Source of the DNA: a virus
Strand: one strand, 5' to 3'
IMG/VR virus record: IMGVR_UViG_3300039098_000023
Span: 1 to 40,856 of that record
DNA: 40,856 nucleotides
The notes beneath the pieces were generated by a model, which ran no database searches, was not told where the DNA came from, and worked only from the letters and a program-made list of their open reading frames with translations. Shown here piece by piece: positions 13,262 to 19,008 of the stretch (positions are counted from its first letter, which is position 1; each line of letters begins with the position of its first letter). Made by a program: the position numbers and the translations under genes.

Positions 13262-13332
13262 GGTGAACGCGCGAGGAATCAAACCTCGACCTTCCAGCGA
13301 TAAGCTAGGTGCTCTACTTGAGCTATACGTTC
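13262..13332 (-). tRNA. tRNA-like, identity unclear (possible anticodon TAT)
   Basis: Acceptor GAACGTA against CGCGTTC (last pair mismatched), D arm GCTC-AAGTA-GAGC with a short loop lacking GG, T arm CGAGG-TTTGATT-CCTCG, 3' end ACC. The anticodon stem is weak (CCTAG/CTGGA) and the loop CTTATCG would give TAT with C at position 37, which is unusual. It may be atypical or decaying. Confidence 0.6.
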
Positions 13333-13337
13333 ATTAA

Positions 13338-13413
13338 TGGTGACCGCAACTGGGAACGATCCAGTGACCTAGTAGTTATGAGCTACTGGCTCTACCAACT
13401 GAGCTATACGGAC
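13338..13413 (-). tRNA. tRNA-Met(CAT), CCA encoded
   Basis: 76 nt. Anticodon arm AGTAG-CTCATAA-CTACT; acceptor GTCCGTA/TGCGGTC with one mismatch; ACCA at the end. The T loop ATCGTTC is not the usual TTCGANN. Could be elongator Met or, if modified at C34, Ile; sequence alone does not decide. Confidence 0.88.
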
Positions 13414-13532
13414 GAAAATTTAAGCTACTAAGATCTCCTTATTGCTAGAATCACCAAGCCTAGTAGGAGTTCGTTTCGCTATAGTCTCCGGCGATTTTGG
13501 CTGATTAGGCTTCTTCGATAGAGACGTTATTA

Positions 13533-13620
13533 TGGTGGGTAGGGAAGGAATCGAACCTTCAATGACCTTTCGGCCCCTAGATTTACAGTCTAGTAAGCTC
13601 ACCACCTGCTAAACCTACCC
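13533..13620 (-). tRNA. tRNA-Tyr(GTA), second copy, CCA encoded
   Basis: 88 nt, same architecture as 11705-11792 with compensated stem changes (GGGTAGG/CCTACCC; CTAGA/TCTAG), so it is a diverged but maintained duplicate. Confidence 0.95.
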
Positions 13621-13724
13621 AATGAATTACCACTAAGGGATACTAACCCGCGCCGCTAAGCTTGACCAAGTGAGAGCCAACGTATTTAACGCATACATAC
13701 GACAGTATATTATAGTAATACCGC

Positions 13725-13964
13725 TCATCTTCCCTTAGAGCAAGGGGATGGTTTATAGTACCACCTAACTCCTATATCGCAGTTATAGGTCTGAGTAGCA
13801 TTTAGCCGCCTAATGTAATTGCGACCTACAAAATACGTCCTCGCTCTATTTATAGCCGAACGGGAGGCTACGCTTCTATCGGAAATAACTACTCCTTCAC
13901 TTACTAGTATTGGACGGCCAGTTATAACGTCATACAGGTACGAACCCTGTGGTCTTTGATGCAT
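13725..13964 (-). CDS. Small hypothetical protein in the tRNA cluster
   Basis: 79 residues from ATG 13964, directly after the tRNA-like gene 13965-14035. It contains VITGRPILVSEGVVISDRSV and a basic end with YFVGRNYIRR and Y-N-C-D-I-G-V-R-W-Y-Y-K-P. The composition is protein-like (basic, aromatic), but the ribosome site is poor. It could be chance. No family recognised. Confidence 0.35.
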   Translation of the reverse strand: MHQRPQGSYLYDVITGRPILVSEGVVISDRSVASRSAINRARTYFVGRNYIRRLNATQTYNCDIGVRWYYKPSPCSKGR

Positions 13965-14035
13965 TACAGCATACGAGGGTTGAACTCGCGTTTCCTCCGA
14001 GCTAGGAGGTGTCCTTACCGTTAGACGAACGCTCT
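13965..14035 (-). tRNA. tRNA-like with 6-nt anticodon loop
   Basis: Acceptor AGAGCGT/ATGCTGT (one mismatch), D arm GTCT/GGAC, T arm GCGAG-TTCAACC-CTCGT. The anticodon stem CCTCC/GGAGG closes on only six bases (TAGCTC), so no anticodon can be assigned. The D-arm sequence recalls tRNA-Glu. No CCA. Confidence 0.55.
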
Positions 14036-14051
14036 ATTCACATCAAATAAG

Positions 14052-14129
14052 TGGTCGGAGGAGCAAGATTTGAACTTGCGATCTATCGCTTCCAAAGCAA
14101 TAGGCTTAACCAGACTGGCCCACCCTCCG
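14052..14129 (-). tRNA. tRNA-Pro(TGG), CCA encoded
   Basis: 78 nt. Acceptor CGGAGGG/TCCTCCG, anticodon arm ATTGC-TTTGGAA-GCGAT (TGG, reads CCA), T arm GCAAG-TTCAAAT-CTTGC, then ACCA. Confidence 0.95.
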
Positions 14130-14140
14130 ATAATTTACTA

Positions 14141-14212
14141 TGGTGTCTGTAGGATTCTAACCTACATTCTTTCAAGCAGACGGCTTAAAAGTCTTACTTA
14201 GACGAAGACACC
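14141..14212 (-). tRNA. tRNA-like, identity unclear (possible GTC)
   Basis: Perfect acceptor GGTGTCT/AGACACC, D arm GTCT-AAGTA-AGAC with a short loop lacking GG, T arm GTAGG-TTAGAAT-CCTAC. The anticodon arm is best read TTAAG-CCGTCTG-CTTGA, giving GTC but with C instead of U at position 33. No CCA encoded. Confidence 0.55.
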
Positions 14213-14219
14213 ACGATTT

Positions 14220-14287
14220 TGGTATATTCGAAATCGAACCACGGCCTCAATTAAGTTGACTGCTCCACCAACAGGAGCTAGATACCT
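14220..14287 (-). tRNA. Degenerate tRNA-like gene
   Basis: Acceptor GGTATC against ATATACC and a good D arm GCTC...GAGC, but the anticodon and T stems pair poorly and there is no room for a variable loop (about 68 nt). A loop CTTAATT would place TAA in the anticodon. Likely a pseudo-tRNA. Confidence 0.45.
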
Positions 14288-14317
14288 ACAACACCCGACT
14301 CTGAGCGTTGCGTTAAT

Positions 14318-14393
14318 TGGAGTGTTGAGCGCGGTTCGAACACGCAATCACTTGAGTCACAATCAAGCCGCTAACCGATTTGCGCTTCAACAC
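14318..14393 (-). tRNA. tRNA-His(GTG), CCA encoded
   Basis: 76 nt. Acceptor GTGTTGA/TCAACAC, anticodon arm CTTGA-TTGTGAC-TCAAG (GTG), T arm GCGTG-TTCGAAC-CGCGC, T-CCA. It is the first tRNA after the cluster promoter. The base before G1 is T and the discriminator is T, not the usual G-1/C73 pair. Confidence 0.92.
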
Positions 14394-14435
14394 AATGCTT
14401 ACTGGGTGTATCTCTTTCTTACTAGTCATATATAT

Positions 14436-14464
14436 AAGGTAACACACTTAACTATATATGTCAA
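14436..14464 (-). promoter_or_regulatory. Promoter of the tRNA cluster
   Basis: TTGACA (14459-14464), 17-bp spacer, TACCTT (14436-14441) on the minus strand, ~43 nt before tRNA-His. The -35 is perfect; the -10 is weaker than the others here. Confidence 0.7.
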
Positions 14465-14469
14465 GCATA

Positions 14470-14957
14470 AAATTCTTACAGCAGAAAGTCTCGAACAAAC
14501 CGCTGTACCCATAACCTGACGGGATAGGGATTATCCTTAAGGCCAGTTACGCGCAGGACAATCGTGGGTCGCGTAGTGATTACTCTTGATGCGCTTAATA
14601 CCGTCGAGAACATTGGTAACATAGGCGTGAGTGGCTCTACTTCTTGCTAGTAATGTAAATCAAGCCGCTGGAGTGTATGCCAGTCGTTACTGACGCATCC
14701 TTTGCGCCTAGCTTGATTTACATTACCGTTCCTTTTCATACGACTTGGTATGTAAGATATTAAGTTGCTAGCCGAGTGTTTAAGGATGCCGTATTCTAAA
14801 TCTTAGCGTCACTATGCGCTAGAGTAATACTTTACCATCCCCTGAGCTTCGTACTTAGGTCGAAAGCAGCTACTAACGACTCCATAAAGGTAGAGGAGTC
14901 TCAGGACATTCTCTCCGTGGCTAGTCGGAGCCGCTACGTGTTTAGCACCAACTTATA
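14470..14957 (-). ncRNA. Candidate large structured non-coding RNA upstream of the tRNAs
   Basis: About 490 nt with no plausible gene, a dedicated promoter (14963-14991) and dense pairing. Visible elements: a perfect 16-bp stem (14650-14665 with 14711-14726); an 8-bp pseudoknot between that stem's loop (14695-14702) and 14782-14789; hairpins at 14913-14930, 14878-14900 and 14804-14821; and a terminal hairpin TACAGC/GCTGTA (14477-14507). It ends just before the tRNA promoter. Size, complexity and position beside phage tRNAs recall the GOLLD and ROOL classes of ornate phage RNAs; I cannot confirm membership. It does not look like RNase P or tmRNA. Confidence 0.6.
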
Positions 14958-14962
14958 AATCT

Positions 14963-14991
14963 ATACTACTACATAAACCCGATGAAGTCAA
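14963..14991 (-). promoter_or_regulatory. Promoter of the candidate ncRNA
   Basis: TTGACT (14986-14991), 17 bp, TAGTAT (14963-14968) on the minus strand, predicting an RNA start near 14956. No reading frame or ribosome site follows, which supports a non-coding transcript. Confidence 0.82.
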
Positions 14992-15019
14992 GAACTAAAT
15001 TCACGTTATTGAAAATAGT

Positions 15020-15202
15020 TTATCGATACCCATCACGAAACCAACTACGACCTTCTAATGTAAAGCTAGTCTGTCCTACTAAATGTACCATAACGGCTCC
15101 ACATTCAATACAAACTACTACTTTACTCATATCTGCCAGCTTAACGATCTTATCAGTCTCTTCGTGACCACACGATTCACACTTATAATCCTTTAAAGGC
15201 AT
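15020..15202 (-). CDS. FmdB-type zinc-ribbon protein
   Basis: 60 residues, ATG 15202. It follows the FmdB/CxxC_CxxC_SSSS pattern: M-P-L-K-D-Y-K-C-E-S-C-G-H-E, V-V-C-I-E-C-G-A-V-M, then S-F-T-L-E-G-R-S-W-F-R-D-G-Y. The two C-x2-C pairs bind one zinc ion. The family is widespread and its exact role is unsettled; regulation or nucleic-acid contact is usually proposed. It ends the short operon that starts at the promoter 15486-15514. Confidence 0.88.
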   Translation of the reverse strand: MPLKDYKCESCGHEETDKIVKLADMSKVVVCIECGAVMVHLVGQTSFTLEGRSWFRDGYR

Positions 15203-15208
15203 ACTAAC

Positions 15209-15457
15209 CTACTTCCGTGAGTGACGTTTCTGTTTGTTGCGTAACATTTTCTTACGCTTACGATCTTTACGTTTAGCGACTAGCTTTGTTTCTGCTACGC
15301 TTCGCTTACGTCCTTCCTTGATATTGACTAGCGCTTGCTGGATTAGATGTTGCTTAGTTGATAGTGCTCCTAGCAACTTCTGCATATCGTCAATCGTACC
15401 ATCTTCTGTGATGCCGTCTAACTCTTCTGTATTAATGTGATCTTGGTTCTCTGTCAA
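15209..15457 (-). CDS. Small helical protein with basic tail
   Basis: 82 residues from TTG 15457, chosen because GGAGGT lies eight bases upstream and the promoter's -10 would fall inside any longer reading. It opens M-T-E-N-Q-D-H-I-N-T, has an acidic helix, then L-L-G-A-L-S-T-K-Q-H-L-I-Q-Q-A-L, and ends in a strongly basic tail (R-K-D-R-K-R-K-K-M-L-R-N-K-Q-K-R-H-S-R-K). The tail suggests nucleic-acid binding. No family recognised. Confidence 0.72.
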   Translation of the reverse strand: MTENQDHINTEELDGITEDGTIDDMQKLLGALSTKQHLIQQALVNIKEGRKRSVAETKLVAKRKDRKRKKMLRNKQKRHSRK

Positions 15458-15485
15458 TGTGTCCCACCTCCTTTCTATATAAACC

Positions 15486-15514
15486 ATACTACGCTCCCTC
15501 AACCCAAAAGTCAA
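15486..15514 (-). promoter_or_regulatory. Promoter of the 15209-15457/FmdB pair
   Basis: TTGACT (15509-15514), 17 bp, TAGTAT (15486-15491) on the minus strand. Confidence 0.85.
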
Positions 15515-15569
15515 GTATAAAATAAAAGCGACTATTGTTTATTTAGCTATTGACAACATGTACCTGACA

Positions 15570-15653
15570 TGATAAGCTAATGAGCGACTGACAAGGAGCT
15601 TAGGTCTTTAGTATTAAGAACGAAGCTTCTAACGAAGCTTCATTAGCTTATCA
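15570..15653. repeat. Nested inverted repeats after the basic mini-gene
   Basis: Outer 14-bp arms TGATAAGCTAATGA (15570-15583) and its exact reverse complement (15640-15653) enclose a second hairpin, GAAGCTTC-TAAC-GAAGCTTC. The structure starts 4 nt beyond the stop of the gene 15657-15800, in the place of a terminator, but neither side has a U run. It may be a processed RNA end or a protein-binding site. Confidence 0.8.
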
Positions 15654-15656
15654 CAC

Positions 15657-15800
15657 CTAATCGGTAGTGTCAAGCTTTTTCTTATGTTTAGGTAGTCTTT
15701 TATACTTCTTCTTATCCTTATGAGGGATTGTAGGAGGTGCAGTAGGTTTACGGATCTTATCGTAGGGCGATTTAGTAGCGCTCTTCTTGGTTTTACTCAT
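15657..15800 (-). CDS. Short lysine-rich protein
   Basis: 47 residues from ATG 15800 with AAAGGAG upstream and its own promoter (15831-15859). It reads MSKTKKSATKSPYDKIRKPT, then P-P-T-I-P-H-K-D-K-K-K-Y-K-R-L-P-K-H-K-K-K-L-D. With about a third Lys it must bind nucleic acid or an acidic protein, possibly as an early host-takeover factor (inference). It is the gene nearest the divergence point on the left. Confidence 0.7.
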   Translation of the reverse strand: MSKTKKSATKSPYDKIRKPTAPPTIPHKDKKKYKRLPKHKKKLDTTD

Positions 15801-15830
15801 AGTAATCTCCTTTAATTTAGTTAATCTGCT

Positions 15831-15859
15831 AGGATACTGGATTATTTTATAAATGTCAA
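15831..15859 (-). promoter_or_regulatory. Leftward promoter at the divergence point
   Basis: TTGACA (15854-15859), 17 bp, TATCCT (15831-15836) on the minus strand. Its -35 lies only 9 bp from the -35 of the rightward promoter, so the two polymerases would compete or share a regulator. Confidence 0.8.
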
Positions 15860-15868
15860 CGTTTTATA

Positions 15869-15897
15869 TTGACTTAATACTTACTGTATGTTAGTAT
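15869..15897 (+). promoter_or_regulatory. Rightward (late-module) promoter
   Basis: TTGACT (15869-15874), 17 bp, TAGTAT (15892-15897), about 70 nt before the first rightward gene. Same consensus as the leftward promoters, so nothing in it marks a phage-specific late polymerase. Confidence 0.85.
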
Positions 15898-15965
15898 TAG
15901 AATAAGAGAAGTATTAATATAAATATACAATAAATCATATATACAGAACTAGAGAGGATACGACA

Positions 15966-16340
15966 ATGAGTAAGGTATGGACACCACTAGCACTAGACAG
16001 AGTAAAAAAAGATAACTCTAACCTATGGCAACACGATAGCAAATTAGCATCTGCACTTAGGAAGGAGCGCTTCCGCAAAGAAGACTTCGAGGCACTAAGT
16101 AGGTACAATGAAGCAGTAGGGATCTCAGGGACAGTAAATACTATCGAAGAAACTGAGATATCTATGGACATTAAGACTTTCAGGGAAACCTTATCAGCTA
16201 GAGATAGTGGGATCTTTGGGTTATTCCTTCAAGGATACGGACAAGTAGCTACAGCGAAGATGTTAGGAGTTAGCCAGCCTTTAGTAAGTATCCGTCTCAA
16301 TAAGATAAGAGAAGCTTTTAAGGAATTTTATTTAGACTAG
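15966..16340 (+). CDS. HTH protein, possible regulator or packaging partner
   Basis: 124 residues, ATG behind AGAGAGGA. The last third, L-Q-G-Y-G-Q-V-A-T-A-K-M-L-G-V-S-Q-P-L-V-S-I-R-L, is a good helix-turn-helix of the sigma-region-4/LuxR type. The first 80 residues are charged and helical. Being the first rightward gene, next to the small terminase, it could regulate late genes or help in DNA recognition; I cannot decide. The neighbour 16349-16891 is the better terminase candidate. Confidence 0.7.
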   Translation: MSKVWTPLALDRVKKDNSNLWQHDSKLASALRKERFRKEDFEALSRYNEAVGISGTVNTIEETEISMDIKTFRETLSARDSGIFGLFLQGYGQVATAKMLGVSQPLVSIRLNKIREAFKEFYLD

Positions 16341-16348
16341 GAGATTAT

Positions 16349-16891
16349 ATGGATATAACTGATTTAATTAAAGCTGATATGAGCGAAGCGTCTGAGCTAC
16401 AGAGTTTCGAGAGATCACCGTCTATGACTCCGATAAAGGAGATAGTGTGGTCAATTGAAAAGTACGAAGTAGCTCAGTTGTGCGCAATAACTAGGTTTAC
16501 AGATAAAGAGATTAGTGAACAAACTAAGATACCTCTATCGACAATCAAGAACTGGAAAGCTCATCCAGCCTTCCAGAAGTACATGAACACCTTAATGATA
16601 GACTCAGCTGAGATGTTTAAGGCTAAGCGTCTAATGGTACTATCTAAGACCTTAGATGCTCGTATAGCAAACGCAGAAGAGACAGGTGACTACGGTAACT
16701 TAACAGGTAGGGATACGTTAGCGATTATTGAGCAGTTACGTAAAGAGACTGAGGGTGATATTAAAGAGGAAGAATCACATTTCATGAAGACCATTACGAC
16801 TCTATTGGAGAAGTCGGGGAAGAAGGAAGTTGAAATTCAACCACGCAATACACCAAAGGAGCTAGACTATTCAAATGAAAGCGACAGTTAG
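16349..16891 (+). CDS. Terminase small subunit
   Basis: 180 residues, AGGAG before ATG. A helix-turn-helix, F-T-D-K-E-I-S-E-Q-T-K-I-P-L-S-T-I-K-N-W-K (about 51-71), followed by H-P-A-F-Q-K-Y-M-N, is typical of small terminases (phBC6A51-like), which bind the packaging site and load the large subunit. A long helical oligomerisation region follows. It overlaps the next gene by 17 nt and lies two small genes before terL. Confidence 0.8.
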   Translation: MDITDLIKADMSEASELQSFERSPSMTPIKEIVWSIEKYEVAQLCAITRFTDKEISEQTKIPLSTIKNWKAHPAFQKYMNTLMIDSAEMFKAKRLMVLSKTLDARIANAEETGDYGNLTGRDTLAIIEQLRKETEGDIKEEESHFMKTITTLLEKSGKKEVEIQPRNTPKELDYSNESDS

Positions 16892-17288
16892 TAGGGCAAT
16901 AGAAGGGTTAATTAACAGCCCATTTGGGCTATTTAAAGGTTTCGTAGTTGCGGTACTATTACAGTTCTCAATATTGAGCTGTATTGGTATAGTATTTGAT
17001 GGAGCATTCTCAGCACTGCCTATGCTAGATGCAGTAGTTAATTCAGCTAGCTATTGGTGGAGCTTTATTAGTATGCTAGGTGCTATGTTTATACTATTCG
17101 ACCACACTATCAAGAACCATGTAGCATTAGTTGTATGCGGATACTCAGCCGCAATAGTATCATTTATCGTTTTAGGATACGACTTTATTCTTAGGAAGCC
17201 ACCGATCTACACGGCTGCTGTACTATCAATCACAGCAGCGACTATACTAGGAGGAACATTTTATGAGCGGATCAGACGAACTACATAG
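16875..17288 (+). CDS. Membrane protein with about four helices, possibly holin-related
   Basis: 137 residues. Hydrophobic segments near 19-40 (FKGFVVAVLLQFSILSCIGIV), 58-76 (SASYWWSFISMLGAMFILF), 83-101 (VALVVCGYSAAIVSFIVL) and 111-127 (IYTAAVLSITAATILGG), with a basic C-terminal end ERIRRTT. Together with the next gene it makes a two-protein membrane cassette between terS and terL, a place where some phages keep holins. The role is inference; no endolysin is next to it. Confidence 0.65.
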   Translation: MKATVSRAIEGLINSPFGLFKGFVVAVLLQFSILSCIGIVFDGAFSALPMLDAVVNSASYWWSFISMLGAMFILFDHTIKNHVALVVCGYSAAIVSFIVLGYDFILRKPPIYTAAVLSITAATILGGTFYERIRRTT

Positions 17289-17448
17289 TGTAGCCGCCGA
17301 ATCCTGTAATCTTAAGAATATAGCATTAACTAAGCAAGTAGAGAAGATAGACTCTAAAGTTAATGCGTTAATTTTATTTTTAGCAACAGCAGCTACGAGC
17401 CTTATGATGTTTGTAGCTAAAGAGCTTTTCAAGTTCGTAACAAAATAG
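17263..17448 (+). CDS. Small XhlA-like/holin-like membrane protein
   Basis: 61 residues, overlapping the previous gene by 26 nt. The N-terminal half is a soluble helix (ESCNLKNIALTKQVEKIDSK) and is followed by one membrane helix (A-L-I-L-F-L-A-T-A-A-T-S-L-M-M-F-V) and a basic tip K-E-L-F-K-F-V-T-K. This coiled-coil-plus-TM layout matches hemolysin XhlA-type phage proteins that assist lysis. Homology is weak, so the label is by architecture. Confidence 0.6.
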   Translation: MSGSDELHSVAAESCNLKNIALTKQVEKIDSKVNALILFLATAATSLMMFVAKELFKFVTK

Positions 17449-17455
17449 GAGCACC

Positions 17456-19006
17456 ATGAGCGAAGACTTTCAATTTAGAAGTACTAAGGTTCTTGATTAT
17501 CTAAAAATCAAAGGACAAATAGACTCTTTTGAATTCTTTGATCTTGTCGGAATAATGCCACACGAAGGCCAACGTAAAGTAATAAACGCGTACTCTGAGA
17601 AGATAATGCCATCAGAGGAAACGGAGAAACTAGGACTTCAGTTTGACTATAAATATAAAACTATCATCGCTGCTTGCGGTAGACGTTTTGGTAAATCATT
17701 CTTCTCCTCTGTCTTAGCGGCAGAGGAGTTGCTTTATCCGTATGCACAAGTTCTTGTATGCTCATATAGACTAGAGAACTGCAAGGTCATCTTTCGTCAG
17801 GTTAGAGAGATCATTAAGAAGCTAAAGATAGAGATAGTATCCGACAGACAAAAGGATTTAGAATTAGAGTTAGGTAACGGATCAAAAATAACGGTAGCAT
17901 CGAATGATAATGTAGAGGCCCGTCTCGGTAATAGTTGTAGCTTAATTATAATTGATGAAGCTAAGCTATTCCACAGAGAACTGTATGAAACATTCTTAGA
18001 GCCGCAACTACTTGACTACTCACCATACTCACGAACTATTATGATCAGTTCTCCTCAGGAGGGGTGGTTATATGACTACTATTTAAAAGGCCAAAGTGAC
18101 GATCCAATTTACTCAGATTTTTGGTCTATATCACTACCATCTTCTACTAACCCAACAAACTCTAAAGAAGCTTTAGCTAAATTAAAGGCGCGCATCCCAG
18201 CAGATATTTGGGAGCAAGAGTACGAGGGTAAGTTTATATCGGCGGCAGGTAAAGTTTATGCTGAGTTCGATAGGAATTTTAATGTATTCAATGACGAGTC
18301 AGAGCCTACGTTCTGGGCTAAGGTACACTCAGGAAGTTATCCACTATTTCATACTATAGACTCTGGTTATACTCACTGCTTCGCTGGTATGTACGTACTA
18401 CATGATGAATTAAGTGATACTTTTTATGTATTCGGTGAATACAATAAAGCTAAAGTAGTAACACCAGTTCATGCCGACAATTTTAAGCAGTACGAGAAGG
18501 ACTACGGACTAGATGTATATATTAGATATGCTGACCCTGCTGCTGCCCAACAGATAGCAGACTTTGCTGAGTACGATTTCTATTTTAATAAAGCAAAGAA
18601 GAATATGCGTGAAACAGTTAATTGCGTTAACACATTATTCTTTCAGCTAAGTAAGACATCTACAAAAGATAGACCAAGACCTAGACTGATGATACATGAA
18701 GAGTGCTACGAGCTTATTAGACAGCTTAATACGTGTATGTGGAAGACCGACGTAAACGATCAGACTAGAGAAACATCAGCTGGTAGTTCTAAGCCGTTTA
18801 AGCCAGATACAGATAAGAAGACAGACTGGGATTTACTAGACGCACTTAGGTATGGGTTATACAGTCATCTTGGTGATAACTTAATAGATATATCAATTTG
18901 CTCTACAGAGACAGGGGATGAGGTTAGCGATGATGATGCTAACTTTAGACGTGAAATGATGATGAGTGGATTCTACAGAGTAGGGTCTGCCTTAGAGGAG
19001 GATTAA
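17456..19006 (+). CDS. terL: Terminase large subunit
   Basis: 516 residues. It drives DNA into the prohead and cuts it. The ATPase half shows A-A-C-G-R-R-F-G-K-S (Walker A, 73-81), L-I-I-I-D-E-A-K (Walker B with catalytic Glu, about 163-170) and the coupling motif I-M-I-S-S-P. The nuclease half has T-I-D-S-G-Y-T-H (about 299), R-Y-A-D-P-A-A-A and D-W-D-L-L-D-A-L-R-Y, which carry the RNase H-fold acids. The length fits the family. It starts 8 nt after the holin-like gene and the portal starts 2 nt after its stop. Confidence 0.96.
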   Translation: MSEDFQFRSTKVLDYLKIKGQIDSFEFFDLVGIMPHEGQRKVINAYSEKIMPSEETEKLGLQFDYKYKTIIAACGRRFGKSFFSSVLAAEELLYPYAQVLVCSYRLENCKVIFRQVREIIKKLKIEIVSDRQKDLELELGNGSKITVASNDNVEARLGNSCSLIIIDEAKLFHRELYETFLEPQLLDYSPYSRTIMISSPQEGWLYDYYLKGQSDDPIYSDFWSISLPSSTNPTNSKEALAKLKARIPADIWEQEYEGKFISAAGKVYAEFDRNFNVFNDESEPTFWAKVHSGSYPLFHTIDSGYTHCFAGMYVLHDELSDTFYVFGEYNKAKVVTPVHADNFKQYEKDYGLDVYIRYADPAAAQQIADFAEYDFYFNKAKKNMRETVNCVNTLFFQLSKTSTKDRPRPRLMIHEECYELIRQLNTCMWKTDVNDQTRETSAGSSKPFKPDTDKKTDWDLLDALRYGLYSHLGDNLIDISICSTETGDEVSDDDANFRREMMMSGFYRVGSALEED

Positions 19007-19008
19007 TA

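Noticed and set aside
13420-13605. 61-residue minus-strand frame with K-S-P-E-T-I-A-K (NUMOD-like text)
   Set aside because: Its ATG and first 20 codons are simply the tRNA-Tyr gene. The remaining part (to about 13532) has no start codon or ribosome site, so at most it is a remnant of a nuclease.
14256-14519. 87-residue plus-strand frame
   Set aside because: It runs through tRNA-His, a tRNA-like gene and the tRNA promoter in antisense, with no ribosome site.
14470-14957. RNase P RNA, tmRNA or group I intron
   Set aside because: I could not find the conserved cores of any of these, and there is no interrupted gene for an intron to reside in. A covariance search would settle it.
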